A DNA stretch of 41,787 nt from DATGFB01 sp032160545 (GCA_032160545.1 JAVHVN010000018.1:1-41787), one strand, 5' to 3'; shown: positions 1 through 9,521, counted from the first letter of the stretch. The notes: generated from the sequence alone by a model not told the origin. Translations and numbers: made by a program.

Positions 1-737
1 GCCATCGAGGTCTGCGCGTCGAGCGCGCGCTGTTGCGCCTGGAGTGACTCGAGGTCGGCCTCGCGGGTGGCGAGCTCGCTCTCCAGCGAGATGATGTCGC
101 CGATCCTGGTGGCGTTCGAGAAGAGCACCCGGATCCGGTCGATGCTGCGGCGGGCGCTGTCGAGCCGGGACTTCACGTCGGCGACCTGGCCGGTGACGTC
201 CTGCGAGGTCGAGCCGCGGGACAGCTCGGTTCCGAGGGCCGAGACACGGCTCAGCACGTAGCCCAACCGGTCCGGCGGCACGGCGAGCACGAGGGTGGCC
301 GACGCGCCGGACGCCGCGGAGCCGTCCGCCGTCGCGTCCACCCCGCCGGTGTTGCGGTTGTCCTCGTCGACGGAACCCCCGGCGCCCTCGGCGATCGCGC
401 GGACTTGGTCGGCAACCCCGATCCGGGCCACTCGCACGTCGATCGACGCCGTTCTCACGACGGACTTCGAGAGCGGCACGGTGCTTCCGGCGCCGTTCGC
501 GCCCGACGGTGCGGTCGTGGTGGGGGCGCTCGCGGCGCCCCCGGCCGCGTACGGACCGGACCCGCTGTCGAGCGGGCCACTGCCGCTGGTGCCGCGGCCG
601 CCGTCCACGGCCGTGCTACCGGAATTGCCCCCCGTCCCGCCGCCGGAGGAACCGGCGACGACTGCCGCCGCGATTCCCGCTGCCACGACAGTCGCCAGTA
701 CCACAATCCCCGCCGTCCGGTTCAGCCTTGCCCGCAT
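1..737 (-). CDS. DUF4349 domain protein, N-terminal part (C-terminus outside the window)
   Basis: The reading frame is open from an ATG at 737 down to base 1, so the C-terminus is cut by the window edge. A GGAGAGGAG ribosome-binding stretch lies just upstream of the ATG. The protein starts with a basic stub (MRARLNRTAG) and one hydrophobic segment of about 20 residues, then a long Gly/Ser/Thr linker without cysteine. A folded part follows that includes PPDRLGYVLSRVSALG and then SLESELATREADLESLQAQQ. This layout (signal anchor, low-complexity linker, extracytoplasmic domain leading into a coiled coil) fits DUF4349 proteins, which usually end in a C-terminal membrane helix that would lie beyond the window. 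Function is unknown; an envelope location is inferred. It is divergent from the glutamate dehydrogenase gene. Confidence 0.75.
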   Translation of the reverse strand, partial: MRARLNRTAGIVVLATVVAAGIAAAVVAGSSGGGTGGNSGSTAVDGGRGTSGSGPLDSGSGPYAAGGAASAPTTTAPSGANGAGSTVPLSKSVVRTASIDVRVARIGVADQVRAIAEGAGGSVDEDNRNTGGVDATADGSAASGASATLVLAVPPDRLGYVLSRVSALGTELSRGSTSQDVTGQVADVKSRLDSARRSIDRIRVLFSNATRIGDIISLESELATREADLESLQAQQRALDAQTSM

Positions 738-751
738 CGCGAACTCCTCTC

Positions 752-772
752 CTCGTCTGACTGAGTGACGAG
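752..772. promoter_or_regulatory. Inverted repeat in the divergent DUF4349/gdh spacer
   Basis: CTCGTC (752-757) and GACGAG (767-772) are exact inverse complements separated by 9 nt. They lie between the DUF4349 start (737) and the dehydrogenase start (863). This could be an operator or only chance; the DUF4349 ribosome-binding site is directly beside it. No clear -35/-10 pair was recognised. Confidence 0.2.
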
Positions 773-862
773 AGGAACCGGTCGATGCGTTCTTGCCTGC
801 CTCACCATCGGTGGGAGAATGAATGGCCTGCTCGCGATCCGTCACAACGAGGTGACCTCTTC

Positions 863-3800
863 ATGACCGACACCCGCACTGTGGGTGAACAGGCCACGCC
901 GGTCGACGCCGAGGTGTTCGCGCGTCGCTTCCTCACGCACGCGGGCAGCCAGCTGCCCGGCCATTCCGACAGCGACCTGGCGCGACTCGCGGCCGAGAGC
1001 CTCGCATTCGGGACGGTCCGCCGGCCCGACGAGACCCTGGTCACGCTGTACGACTCCGATGGCGACACCACGGTCATCGACGTCGTCACCGCCGACGCGC
1101 CGTACCTGGTCGACTCGGTCCGCGCGGAGCTGCAGCGCTGCGGTACGCCGGTCGAGCAACTGCTGCACCCGCAGATCGTGGTGGGCCGCACCGCCGAGGG
1201 CGTCCTCGAACGGATCTACGACATCGACGACAACGCCGACGTCCCCGACGGCGCCATCGTCGAGTCGTGGATGCACATCGAGTTGGACTGCGTGCCGCCC
1301 GGGCGCCACGACGAGCTGCGGCACCGGGTCGAAGGCGTGTTCGTCGACGTCCACAACGCGGTGCACGACGCGCCGCAGATGTACCAGCTCATCCGCCGCC
1401 TGGCCGACGAGCTGATCGCCGATCCCGGCGAGTTCGACCGCGACACCAGCGCCGAGGCCGGCGAGCTGTTGCGCTGGCTTGCAGACGGCAACTACATGAT
1501 CCTCGGCCACTCGGCGTATTCGGCCAACGAGCTGTCGAGTCCGGTGGCGCAGGCGCACGATGACGATGCGCTGGGAGTAATGCGTGGAGCGGTGCGCATC
1601 TCCCCCATCGAGCTGCTGCCGGCCTTCCGCAGCGGCGCTCCGCTGGTGATCTTCAAATCGCCGCTCGTCTCGACCGTGCGCCGCTCGGTCCGCTACGACT
1701 GCGTCACCGTGGTCACGCCGGCTCGGGCCGGCAGCCCCCAGATGGTGCACGTCTTCCTCGGCCTGATCACCAACGCCGAGGACGGCACGGTCGGCCGCGT
1801 GCCCGTGGTGCGCCGGCGCATCGCCGAGATCCTGCTGCGCTCGGGCGTGCGTGCCGACAGCCACACCGGACGCCTGTTGCTGGCGGCGCTGCGCACTCTC
1901 CCCCGCGACGAGCTGCTCGAGGCGCCGACCACCGACCTGCTGCGGCTGGCCCAGCTGGTGGCCGACCGCGCCGAGCACGGCACCGTCGGCGTGTTCGCGC
2001 GCATCCATCTCAACCGCGACTTCGTCAGCGTCCTCGTCTACTTCCCCGCCGAGCGGTTCGGCCCCGAGACCCGCAACCGGGTGTGCGAGGTCATCAGCCG
2101 GCACTGGCCCGGCGACGTGATCGGGCGCGACGACCGCATCGTCGAACTCAACCTGGCCCGGATGCAGTTCCTCATCGCGGTGCGCCCCGGCACGCAGCCC
2201 GGATCCCCTGACCGGCCCACGGTCGAGGCCGAGGTCGCGAAGGTCACGCGGCGGTGGAGCGACGATCTGGTCGACCTGCTCACCCTCGCGGTCGGCGACG
2301 AGGAGGCCGAACGCATCCGCGGCAAGTACCGCGGCGCACTGCCCGAGGCGTACAAGGAGGACTTCTCCGCGGACGTGGCCGCCGGTGACCTCGTGCGGCT
2401 CGAGCAGCTTGCGCCCGACGACGGCCTGGCGTTCGAGCTCTACACACCCGACCTGAGCGACGGCGCCGACCGGCGGCTGAAGGTGTTCCGCACCGGCCGC
2501 ACGGTGTCGCTCGCCCGCGCCCTGCCGATCTTCGCCCAGATGGGCATCGAGGTTCTGGACGAACGCCCGTACGACATCGAGCCGGCCGGCGGCGGGTCGA
2601 TCTGGATCTACGACTTCGGGCTGCGGCTGCCCGCGGGCGTCGAGTTCGACGCAGAGCGGGCCGATCACGTGGTGGCAGCGCTTCGGCTGCTGTGGCGCGA
2701 CGAGATCGAGCAGGACGGGTTCAACGCGCTCGTCGTGCGTACGCCGATGACGTGGTGGCAGGCGAACGTCCTGCGGGCGTACGCCAAGTACCTGCGCCAG
2801 GCCGGCACGACCTTCAGCCAGGGCTACATCGAGCAGGCCCTGATCGAGCACCCCGAGATCGCGGTCGCACTCGTCGAGCTGTTCGAGGTGCGCTTCGATC
2901 CCGAGCGCGTCGACGAGCTGCCCGCCGAGGGCGACGGCACCAGCACCGTCGAGGCGATCGAGGCACAGCTCGCCGAAGTCTCCAGCCTCGACCAGGATCG
3001 CATCCTGCGCGCTCTGCTCGGGCTGGTCAGGGCGACCCTGCGCACCAATGCTTACCGCACGGACTCCCAGGGCCGGCGCCGGACCGCGCTCGCCGTGAAG
3101 CTGGACCCACGCCTGATCGCCGAGCTGCCCGAGCCGCGCCCGCGCTTCGAGATCTGGGTCTATTCGCCCCGCGTCGAGGGCGTGCACCTACGCTTCGGCG
3201 CGGTGGCCCGTGGTGGGCTGCGATGGTCCGACCGTCGCGAGGACTTCCGCACCGAGGTTCTCGGCCTGGTGAAGGCGCAGATGGTCAAGAACGCCGTCAT
3301 CGTCCCCACCGGGGCCAAGGGCGGGTTCGTCGCCAAGCAGCTGCCCGACCCGAACGTCGACCGCGAAGCCTGGCTCGCGGAGGGCATCGCCTGCTACCGG
3401 ACCTTCATCTCCAGCCTGCTGGACCTCACCGACAACTACGTGAGCGGTCCGGCAGGTGACCAGCAGGTGGTGCCACCGCCGCAGACCCGCCGCTACGACG
3501 CTGACGACCCCTACCTCGTGGTCGCGGCCGACAAGGGCACTGCCACGTTCAGCGACATCGCCAACGGCATCGCCGAGGAGTACGGGTTCTGGCTGGGCGA
3601 CGCGTTCGCGTCGGGCGGCTCGGTCGGCTACGACCACAAAGCGATGGGGATCACCGCGCGCGGGGCATGGGAGTCGGTCAAGTACCACTTCCGCGAGCTC
3701 GGTATCGACACGCAGAGTCAGGACTTCACGGTCGCCGGGATCGGCGACATGTCCGGTGACGTGTTCGGCAACGGCATGCTGCTGTCCGAGCACATTCGGC

Positions 3801-5626
3801 TGGTGGCGGCCTTCGACCACCGGCACGTGTTCCTCGATCCCGACCCGGATCCCGCGACGTCCTACGCCGAACGGCACCGGCTGTTCGGGCTGCCGCGCTC
3901 GTCCTGGGCCAATTACAACACCGGGCTCATCTCCGCGGGCGGTGGCGTGTACCCGAGAAGCGCCAAAGCCATCGCGATCACGCCGCAGGTTGCGGCGGCG
4001 CTCGGCATTCCCGACGCCGTGCGCACCCTGTCCCCCGCCGAACTCATCCGCGCCATCCTGCTCGCCCCGGTCGACCTGCTGTGGAACGGCGGCATCGGCA
4101 CCTACGTGAAGGCCTCGACCGAACCGCACTCGGCCGTGGGCGACAAGACGAACGACGCGGTACGCGTCGACGGTGTGGAGTTGCGGGCGCGCGTCGTCGG
4201 TGAGGGCGGCAACCTCGGCCTCACCCAGCTCGGCCGCATCGAATACGCCCGCAACGGCGGCCACATCAACACCGATGCGATCGACAACAGTGCCGGCGTC
4301 GATACCTCCGACCACGAGGTCAATCTCAAGATCCTGCTCGACCGCGCCGTCGAGTCACAGCACATCGATCGCGACGAGCGCAACGTCCTGCTCGCCTCGG
4401 CCACCGAAGACGTCGCCCGGCTGGTGCTGCGCGACAACTACGAGCAGAACGTCCTGCTCGGGCTCGCGCGCACGCTGAACCCGGCGCTCGTCTCGGTGCA
4501 CCAGCGCTTCATCCAGTCGCTCGAGCAGTCCGGCGACCTCGATCGCGCCATCGAGTTCCTGCCGTCCGACCGCGAACTGGCGCAGCGCGAGGCGGCCGGA
4601 ACGGGCCTGGTCTCGCCCGAGAACGCGGTTCTGCTGGCGTACTCGAAGATGACGCTCACCCAGCAGATCGAGGACTCCACGCTGCCGGACGAGCCGTGGT
4701 TCGAGCGTGTGCTCGCGAGCTACTTCCCGCCCGCGATTGCCGAGCGGTTCCGGGACGAGCTGCCGAGCCATCCCCTGCATCGCGAGATCATCACGACCGT
4801 CGTCGTCAACGACATGATCAACCACAGCGGGACGACGTTCGTCCACCGCGCGGTCGAGGAGACCGGAGCGGACGCGGCGGAGGTCACGCGGGCCTACTCC
4901 GTCGTACGCGAGGTGTTCGGGCTACCTGCGCTGTGGGCCGAGATCGAGGCGCTCGACACGATCGTGGAGACCGACGCGCAGTACGCCGGCTATCAAGAGA
5001 TCCGGCGGCTCGTCGACCGGTCGACCCGGTGGCTGGTCGACGTGCGCTTCCCGATAACCGACATCGCGGCCGAGGTCGAGCGATTCGGGCCGACGCTGCG
5101 CGAGCTGGGGCCACGGGTCACCGGCCTGCTCCGCGGCGCCGAGCTGGGCAACCTCTACGCCGAGGTCGACCGGCTCGTCGCGCTGGGGCTGCCACGCCCC
5201 CTCGCCCTGCGGTTGGGCGAGCTGCTCAACACCTTCCTGCTGCTCGATGTGGTCGAGATCGCGAACGCGAGCGAGCACTCGGCCGCCGAGATCGCCGAGT
5301 TGCACTTCGCACTGTCCGCCGAGTTCAGCGTCGACGATCTGCTCACCGCAGTCACTCGGCTGCCCCGCGACGACCGCTGGTCGACCCTGGCGCGCGCCGC
5401 GGTGCGCCACGACGTCTACGCGGCGCTGTCGGCGATCACCTCCGCAGTGCTGCGCAGCACCGACCCGACGCGCAGCGGCGAGGCGCGGATGGCGAGCTGG
5501 ATCGCGGCAAACGCCGAGCGGGTCGAGCGAACCCGCAGCACGGTGCACGCCGCCCTGTCGCGCGACGTCATCGATCTCGCGACGCTCTCGGTCGCGCTGC
5601 GCGTTATGCGTGGCCTGCCGGGCTGA
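863..5626 (+). CDS. gdh: NAD-specific glutamate dehydrogenase, large (180-kDa class)
   Basis: Oxidative deamination of L-glutamate to 2-oxoglutarate with NAD+, a cytosolic catabolic enzyme. The 1587-aa length matches the large L-GDH family (about 1600 aa) known from Streptomyces and mycobacteria. An N-terminal ACT-like regulatory half (about residues 1-650) precedes the catalytic core. In the core I see the glutamate-binding block GGLRWSDRREDFRTEVLGLV (about 784-803), the lysine loop VPTGAKGGFV (about 813-822) and the nucleotide-site motif GIGDMSGDVFGNGML (about 959-973); a helical C-terminal domain follows. I chose the ATG at 863 because GAGGTGA precedes it; an upstream in-frame ATG at 785 has no such site and would add a tail unlike the family. 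In relatives, activity is controlled by allostery and by GarA-type FHA proteins; no garA is in the window. It ends 12 bp from the convergent next gene. Confidence 0.95.
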   Translation: MTDTRTVGEQATPVDAEVFARRFLTHAGSQLPGHSDSDLARLAAESLAFGTVRRPDETLVTLYDSDGDTTVIDVVTADAPYLVDSVRAELQRCGTPVEQLLHPQIVVGRTAEGVLERIYDIDDNADVPDGAIVESWMHIELDCVPPGRHDELRHRVEGVFVDVHNAVHDAPQMYQLIRRLADELIADPGEFDRDTSAEAGELLRWLADGNYMILGHSAYSANELSSPVAQAHDDDALGVMRGAVRISPIELLPAFRSGAPLVIFKSPLVSTVRRSVRYDCVTVVTPARAGSPQMVHVFLGLITNAEDGTVGRVPVVRRRIAEILLRSGVRADSHTGRLLLAALRTLPRDELLEAPTTDLLRLAQLVADRAEHGTVGVFARIHLNRDFVSVLVYFPAERFGPETRNRVCEVISRHWPGDVIGRDDRIVELNLARMQFLIAVRPGTQPGSPDRPTVEAEVAKVTRRWSDDLVDLLTLAVGDEEAERIRGKYRGALPEAYKEDFSADVAAGDLVRLEQLAPDDGLAFELYTPDLSDGADRRLKVFRTGRTVSLARALPIFAQMGIEVLDERPYDIEPAGGGSIWIYDFGLRLPAGVEFDAERADHVVAALRLLWRDEIEQDGFNALVVRTPMTWWQANVLRAYAKYLRQAGTTFSQGYIEQALIEHPEIAVALVELFEVRFDPERVDELPAEGDGTSTVEAIEAQLAEVSSLDQDRILRALLGLVRATLRTNAYRTDSQGRRRTALAVKLDPRLIAELPEPRPRFEIWVYSPRVEGVHLRFGAVARGGLRWSDRREDFRTEVLGLVKAQMVKNAVIVPTGAKGGFVAKQLPDPNVDREAWLAEGIACYRTFISSLLDLTDNYVSGPAGDQQVVPPPQTRRYDADDPYLVVAADKGTATFSDIANGIAEEYGFWLGDAFASGGSVGYDHKAMGITARGAWESVKYHFRELGIDTQSQDFTVAGIGDMSGDVFGNGMLLSEHIRLVAAFDHRHVFLDPDPDPATSYAERHRLFGLPRSSWANYNTGLISAGGGVYPRSAKAIAITPQVAAALGIPDAVRTLSPAELIRAILLAPVDLLWNGGIGTYVKASTEPHSAVGDKTNDAVRVDGVELRARVVGEGGNLGLTQLGRIEYARNGGHINTDAIDNSAGVDTSDHEVNLKILLDRAVESQHIDRDERNVLLASATEDVARLVLRDNYEQNVLLGLARTLNPALVSVHQRFIQSLEQSGDLDRAIEFLPSDRELAQREAAGTGLVSPENAVLLAYSKMTLTQQIEDSTLPDEPWFERVLASYFPPAIAERFRDELPSHPLHREIITTVVVNDMINHSGTTFVHRAVEETGADAAEVTRAYSVVREVFGLPALWAEIEALDTIVETDAQYAGYQEIRRLVDRSTRWLVDVRFPITDIAAEVERFGPTLRELGPRVTGLLRGAELGNLYAEVDRLVALGLPRPLALRLGELLNTFLLLDVVEIANASEHSAAEIAELHFALSAEFSVDDLLTAVTRLPRDDRWSTLARAAVRHDVYAALSAITSAVLRSTDPTRSGEARMASWIAANAERVERTRSTVHAALSRDVIDLATLSVALRVMRGLPG

Positions 5627-5638
5627 AGCAGCGCAGAA

Positions 5639-6091
5639 TCAGCGGGCGAGCATCCGCTGCCCGCGAAAGCCGGTGGAGCCGCTGGAGCCGCTGCGGCCGC
5701 GGGCGGCGTGTGCCGGGTCGTGCACGGAAACATGCGCCCAGACCGTCTTGCCGTTGTCCACGGCCTCGAATCCCCAGTCGGCCGCAAGTGCCTGGACGAT
5801 CCGGAGGCCACGTCCGTGCAGGTCAGACGGGCCGGCAGGGCGGACGTGCGGCGGTTCGGTACTGGCGTCCGTCACCCGCAGCGTGACGCCGGCCGGGGAC
5901 GCGTCCCACCCGACGCGGACTTGCCCCGAACTGTCGACGGGGCTGTGCCGGATCGCGTTGCCCACGAGTTCGCTTGCGACGAGCACCACCTCGTCGACGA
6001 ACGCCGGCGGATACGGCTGAAGGTCACGGGTCAGGGCACGCCGGACCACGGCGGTACTCGACGGCTCATGTGCCACGAGCAGCGACGCCAT
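5639..6091 (-). CDS. RsbW-like ATP-binding regulator (HATPase_c_2)
   Basis: A 150-aa single-domain GHKL ATPase of the anti-sigma factor/serine kinase type. The N box is ELVGNAIRHS, the next motif is RVTDASTEPP, and the G2 box is GRGLRIVQALAADWG, followed by GKTVWAHVSV. These are the typical motifs of the many small RsbW-like proteins in actinomycetes. The C-terminal 25 residues are basic and Gly/Ser-rich. The ATG at 6091 has GGGAGG 8 nt upstream and is preferred over the in-frame ATG at 6115. No anti-anti-sigma factor or sigma factor gene is adjacent, so the partner cannot be named. Families like this act by sequestering or phosphorylating a STAS or sigma partner. Confidence 0.8.
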   Translation of the reverse strand: MASLLVAHEPSSTAVVRRALTRDLQPYPPAFVDEVVLVASELVGNAIRHSPVDSSGQVRVGWDASPAGVTLRVTDASTEPPHVRPAGPSDLHGRGLRIVQALAADWGFEAVDNGKTVWAHVSVHDPAHAARGRSGSSGSTGFRGQRMLAR

Positions 6092-6169
6092 CACCGAGAC
6101 CTCCCTGTTGAGCATCGGGTGTCTCTAGATGTGTGCCCGAACCTGTCAAGGTCTAACGACCGACGGTCC

Positions 6170-7081
6170 TCAGCCGGGGATCGCGCGCCCCGCTTCCGCC
6201 TCGATCTGCATCAGCACCTGTGCGGGGCGGTTGGTGATGATCGTGTCGACTCCAAGATCCAGGACGAACCGCACGTCTCGTGGCTCGTCGACCGTCCAGA
6301 CGAAGACCCGGTTGCCGCGGGCGTGCGCCCGCTCGACGAACCCGGGATCGCTGCGCAGGACGTGCAACCCGGGTCCGGCGATCGGGACGCCGGTGGGCAG
6401 GCTGCCCTCACGGCGCACCGGTAACAGCCGTTCGAGCAGCAGCACGGTCGGGATGTCGGGCGCCTGGAGCTTGATCCGGCGCAGAGCGGTCGGCGCGAAG
6501 CTCATGACCACCACCGGATTGTCGAGGTCGGCGGGCAGCTTGGCGCTCGGGGTCCGCGGTTGCCGGCCGGCCCAGCCGAACCTGGCCAGCATGTCGACCA
6601 GTTCCTTCTCGACCAGGCCCTGGTAGCGGGTCGGGTGCTTGGTCTCGATGAGCAGGCGCACCGGCCGCGACGCGTCGTGCACCAGGCCGAGCAGCATCTC
6701 GAGGGTGAGCACGCTGCCCAAGTGGTCGACCCGATCGGGGGCGACGCCCGCGAGGTAGGGCGAGTCGTTGATCAGTTGGTCCGCGGAGGTCGGCAGGTCG
6801 TCACGCCACGACGCGAAGTCGAGGGCCCGCAACCCTGCGAGGTCGAGATCGCTCACGACCCCCCGGCCGTCGGACGTCCGGTTCACGGTGCGGTCGTGCA
6901 CGCACACCAGGTGCCCGTCGCGGGTCATGCGCACGTCGCATTCGAGGGCGTCGGCGCCGGAGTGGATCGCCGCTACGTACGCGGCGAGGGTGTGCTCCGC
7001 GACGTCGAACGACGCCCCGCGATGGGCGACGACCATCGGGCGCTGCGGGGGGAGGACCGGTCGGCGGACGCGACGTGTCAC
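6170..7081 (-). CDS. Glycerophosphodiester phosphodiesterase
   Basis: Hydrolyses glycerophosphodiesters to glycerol 3-phosphate and an alcohol. The GDPD TIM-barrel motifs are present: VVAHRGASFDVAEHTLAAY (catalytic HRG; EHT in place of the common ENT), then ALECDVRMTRDGHLVCVHD (metal-binding Glu/Asp and catalytic His). The end FVWTVDEPRDVRFVLDLGVD and IITNRP is also typical. No signal peptide is visible, so a cytoplasmic enzyme is likely. The start is uncertain: a GTG at 7081 has GGAG very close to it, while a TTG at 7129 would add 16 residues and begins 6 nt after the rhodanese stop. It is the last gene of a minus-strand run glycosylase-rhodanese-GDPD. Confidence 0.85.
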   Translation of the reverse strand: MTRRVRRPVLPPQRPMVVAHRGASFDVAEHTLAAYVAAIHSGADALECDVRMTRDGHLVCVHDRTVNRTSDGRGVVSDLDLAGLRALDFASWRDDLPTSADQLINDSPYLAGVAPDRVDHLGSVLTLEMLLGLVHDASRPVRLLIETKHPTRYQGLVEKELVDMLARFGWAGRQPRTPSAKLPADLDNPVVVMSFAPTALRRIKLQAPDIPTVLLLERLLPVRREGSLPTGVPIAGPGLHVLRSDPGFVERAHARGNRVFVWTVDEPRDVRFVLDLGVDTIITNRPAQVLMQIEAEAGRAIPG

Positions 7082-7135
7082 ATCTCCATGGTCCCGCCAT
7101 TTCGACGTGGTGGACCGACGCCGTGCCAAGTCACA

Positions 7136-7480
7136 TCAAAGGATGTACGGAGGTCCCTCGCCGTCGGCGACCATCGGCCGTCCGGACGCCGCCCAGGCGT
7201 ACATGCCGCCCTCGAGGTTCGTCGCGGAGTAGCCGCTTCGGTTGAGCCAATCCGTGAGATGGGCCGAGCGCGATCCGACCTTGCAGACGACGACGATCGC
7301 GGCGTCCGGCGTGAGTAGGCCCGGGTCGGTGGCGAGCCGGTCGGGAACCTCGTGCATCGGCACGTGGACGGCACCCTCGATGTGCCCGGCGCGCCACTCG
7401 TCGTCCTCGCGGCAGTCGAGCACAACGGCGTCGGACGGAAGCTCGTCGACCGTCACAGTCGGCAGGTCGGAGAAGAACAC
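7136..7480 (-). CDS. Single-domain rhodanese-like protein
   Basis: A 114-aa rhodanese domain (sulfurtransferase fold). The CH2A-type segment is LDCREDDEWRAGHIEGAVHV and the active-site loop is CKVGSRS, with the sulfur-carrying cysteine at residue 66. The C-terminal LEGGMYAWAASGRP is typical of GlpE/PspE-like proteins. The GTG start lies 6 nt after the stop of the DNA glycosylase gene, which suggests co-transcription and translational coupling. The physiological sulfur donor and acceptor cannot be told from sequence. Confidence 0.88.
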   Translation of the reverse strand: MFFSDLPTVTVDELPSDAVVLDCREDDEWRAGHIEGAVHVPMHEVPDRLATDPGLLTPDAAIVVVCKVGSRSAHLTDWLNRSGYSATNLEGGMYAWAASGRPMVADGEGPPYIL

Positions 7481-7486
7481 CGTCGC

Positions 7487-8359
7487 CTACTTCAACAGTT
7501 TCGACAGCCGGCGGTCTGCCAGCTCTCGACCCTCGGTCTGACAGGTGGGGCAGTACTGGAACGAGCGGTCGGCGAACGAGACCGCGCGAACGGTGTCCCC
7601 GCAGACTGGGCAGGGCAGTCCGGCCCGGTTGTGGACCTGCAGGCCGCTGCGCTTCTCGCCCTTGAGCGTGGCCGCCTGCTGGCCGACTGAACGCGCCACC
7701 GCGTCGGTGAGCACGGACTGCATCGCCGCGTGCAGCCGGGCGAGTTCGTCCTCGGTCAGGTTCGCGGCCAGCTTGAAGGGCGACAGCTTCGCGGTGTGCA
7801 GGATCTCGTCGGAGTAGGCGTTTCCGATACCGGCGATGACCGACTGGTCGGTGATCGCTCGCTTCACCTGGGCCCGCTGGCCGGCGAGCAACTCGGTCAG
7901 CTCGGCGAGCCCCAGACCCAGGGCGTCGGGACCGAGCCGGGCGACGCCGGGAACCTCGAGCGGGTCGCGGACCAGGTACACCGCGAGCCGCTTCTGGGTG
8001 CCCTGTTCGGTGAGGTCGAACCCCCCGCTGGGGCCTCCGTCGAACTCTGGCGCCAGGTGCAGCCGCACGGCGAGCGGCCCGCGGCCCGGCTTGGGTGGCG
8101 CCGGCGGCAGGGAGTCCCGCCAGTGCAGCCATCCACCGCGCGCCAGATGCGTGATCAGGTGCAGGCCGGAGACGTCCAGGTCGAGGAACTTGCCGTGCCG
8201 CGAGGCGTTGGTGACCGCACCGCCGTAGATCGAGGTCAGCGGTGGGTCGAACGTCTTGACCGCGCTGAACGCTGCGACGTCCGCACGGACGACCGACCGG
8301 CCGACGGCGCGCTCGCGCAGAAAGGAGGCGAGGGCCTCGACCTCGGGCAGCTCGGGCAC
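7487..8359 (-). CDS. Fpg/Nei-family DNA glycosylase/AP lyase
   Basis: Base-excision repair glycosylase that removes oxidised bases and cleaves the abasic site. The start is a GTG followed by PELPEVEA, so the catalytic proline and glutamate are residues 2 and 3. ASRHGKFLDL carries the conserved lysine loop. QSVIAGIGNAYSDEIL is the helix-two-turn-helix DNA-binding motif. The C-terminal zinc finger is CPVC followed by YCPTC and the QTEGR end. At 290 aa it has the usual family length. Substrate class (Fpg or Nei) is not resolved here. It heads the run with the rhodanese and GDPD genes. Confidence 0.9.
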   Translation of the reverse strand: MPELPEVEALASFLRERAVGRSVVRADVAAFSAVKTFDPPLTSIYGGAVTNASRHGKFLDLDVSGLHLITHLARGGWLHWRDSLPPAPPKPGRGPLAVRLHLAPEFDGGPSGGFDLTEQGTQKRLAVYLVRDPLEVPGVARLGPDALGLGLAELTELLAGQRAQVKRAITDQSVIAGIGNAYSDEILHTAKLSPFKLAANLTEDELARLHAAMQSVLTDAVARSVGQQAATLKGEKRSGLQVHNRAGLPCPVCGDTVRAVSFADRSFQYCPTCQTEGRELADRRLSKLLK

Positions 8360-8398
8360 CCGATCAGCCTACGGAATGTGCGGGCGAGCGTCCCGTGG

Positions 8399-9058
8399 TC
8401 AGGACGCGGGGGTCAGCGCCTCGATCGGGAACCGGAGCCCGGTGGTGCTGTGGCACCGGTAGCCGTTCGGATTCTTCGCGAGGTACTGCTGGTGGTAGCC
8501 CTCGGCATAGAAGAAGTCGCCGAGCGGTGCGATCTCGGTGGTGATCTGCCCGTACCCGCGCTCCTGTAGCTCGGTTCCGAACGCCGCCTTCGCGGTCTCG
8601 GCCAGCTCGCGCTGCGCATCGTCGGTGTAGTAGACCGCCGAGCGGTACTGGGTGCCGATGTCATTGCCCTGCCGCATGCCCTGCGTCGGGTCATGGGTCT
8701 CGAAGAAGGTCTTCAGCAGGTCGGCAAAGCTCACCTGCTCCGGGTCGAAGACCACGAGGACGGCCTCGGTATGGCCGGTGAGCCCGGAACAGACCTCCTC
8801 GTACGAGGGGTAGGTCGTGCTGCCGCCCGCATAGCCGACGGCTGTCGTCCACACCCCCGGAATCTGCCAGAACAGCTCCTCGGTGCCCCAGAAGCAGCCC
8901 GATCCGAAGACCACGGTCCGCAGCCCCTCGGGGAACGGCGGCCGGATCGGTCGTCCGCTCACGAAGTGGGTGTCCGGGACGGCGAAGTCGTAGTCCGGCC
9001 GGCCGTTGAGGGCGCGATCGGGGGTGACCAGCTCGGACTTGGCGCGCGAGAACAGCAT
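8399..9058 (-). CDS. msrA: Peptide methionine (S)-S-oxide reductase MsrA
   Basis: Reduces the S-epimer of methionine sulfoxide in proteins and free methionine using thioredoxin. The signature GSGCFWGTEE contains the catalytic Cys55, and YRCHSTTG near the C-terminus gives a probable resolving Cys202. The middle block VGYAGGSTTYPSYEEVCSGLTGHTEAVLVVFDP and the run THDPTQGMRQGNDIGTQYRS are diagnostic, read here as separate motifs. At 219 aa it is the long form, with an N-terminal extension of about 45 residues before the core. The ATG at 9058 has no strong ribosome-binding site. It is divergent from the DUF6191-like gene. Confidence 0.95.
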   Translation of the reverse strand: MLFSRAKSELVTPDRALNGRPDYDFAVPDTHFVSGRPIRPPFPEGLRTVVFGSGCFWGTEELFWQIPGVWTTAVGYAGGSTTYPSYEEVCSGLTGHTEAVLVVFDPEQVSFADLLKTFFETHDPTQGMRQGNDIGTQYRSAVYYTDDAQRELAETAKAAFGTELQERGYGQITTEIAPLGDFFYAEGYHQQYLAKNPNGYRCHSTTGLRFPIEALTPAS

Positions 9059-9164
9059 GTGAATGAAACTACGAGCTGATGGTGCGGAATTCCACCGAAC
9101 CGGTTCGGCGGCTCAGGACGTAATCTGTGGTTATGACGTCGAGCCAGGGCCCGCGGAGCGCGCA

Positions 9165-9470
9165 ATGACGCAGTGGGGCCTCGACACTCTCTTCAATCCG
9201 GCCAAGCGGCACATGGACGAGGAGAAGCGCCGGCTGCAATCGACCCGCGAGGAGGTCGGCGACAGCTCCGGCGGCAAGCGCATCGACCTGGATTCCGGCG
9301 CCGTGACCATCAACCGGCGTGGCGACGAGGCGAAGGGCGGCTCAGAAGGGGCCGATGGAGCCGATGGGGCCGATGCCGGTCCGGACGACCGTCCGGCCGC
9401 GGAGGCGGCTGTGCGCAAGGACGAGACGCCGGCCCAGAAGCGCGCCCGCGAACGTCGCGCTCGGCGCTGA
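9165..9470 (+). CDS. Small acidic/basic protein, probable DUF6191
   Basis: A 101-aa hydrophilic protein. Its N-terminal half, with FNPAKRHMDEEKRRL and then IDLDSGAVTINR, resembles the small actinobacterial DUF6191 family as I recall it. The C-terminal half is low complexity, with a GAD tripeptide repeated from a 9-nt DNA repeat, then a basic KRARERRARR tail. The ATG at 9165 has GGAG at 9155-9158; an in-frame upstream start at 9063 would add an unlikely tail. No membrane segment is seen. Function is unknown. Confidence 0.6.
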   Translation: MTQWGLDTLFNPAKRHMDEEKRRLQSTREEVGDSSGGKRIDLDSGAVTINRRGDEAKGGSEGADGADGADAGPDDRPAAEAAVRKDETPAQKRARERRARR

Positions 9471-9521
9471 TCCAGCGCCCGTCGCTCGCCGCGAGATCCG
9501 AACCGCCTGCGGCGAACGTGT

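Noticed and set aside
842..3187. Long minus-strand open frame (781 aa) antisense to the glutamate dehydrogenase gene
   Set aside because: High-GC shadow: composition is His/Val/Asp/Ala-rich low-quality sequence without motifs, and the plus-strand gene is certain.
9133..9168. 11-codon ORF ending in an ATGA overlap with the DUF6191 start
   Set aside because: No ribosome-binding site was seen in front of it and the peptide shows no attenuator-like codon run; chance is likely.
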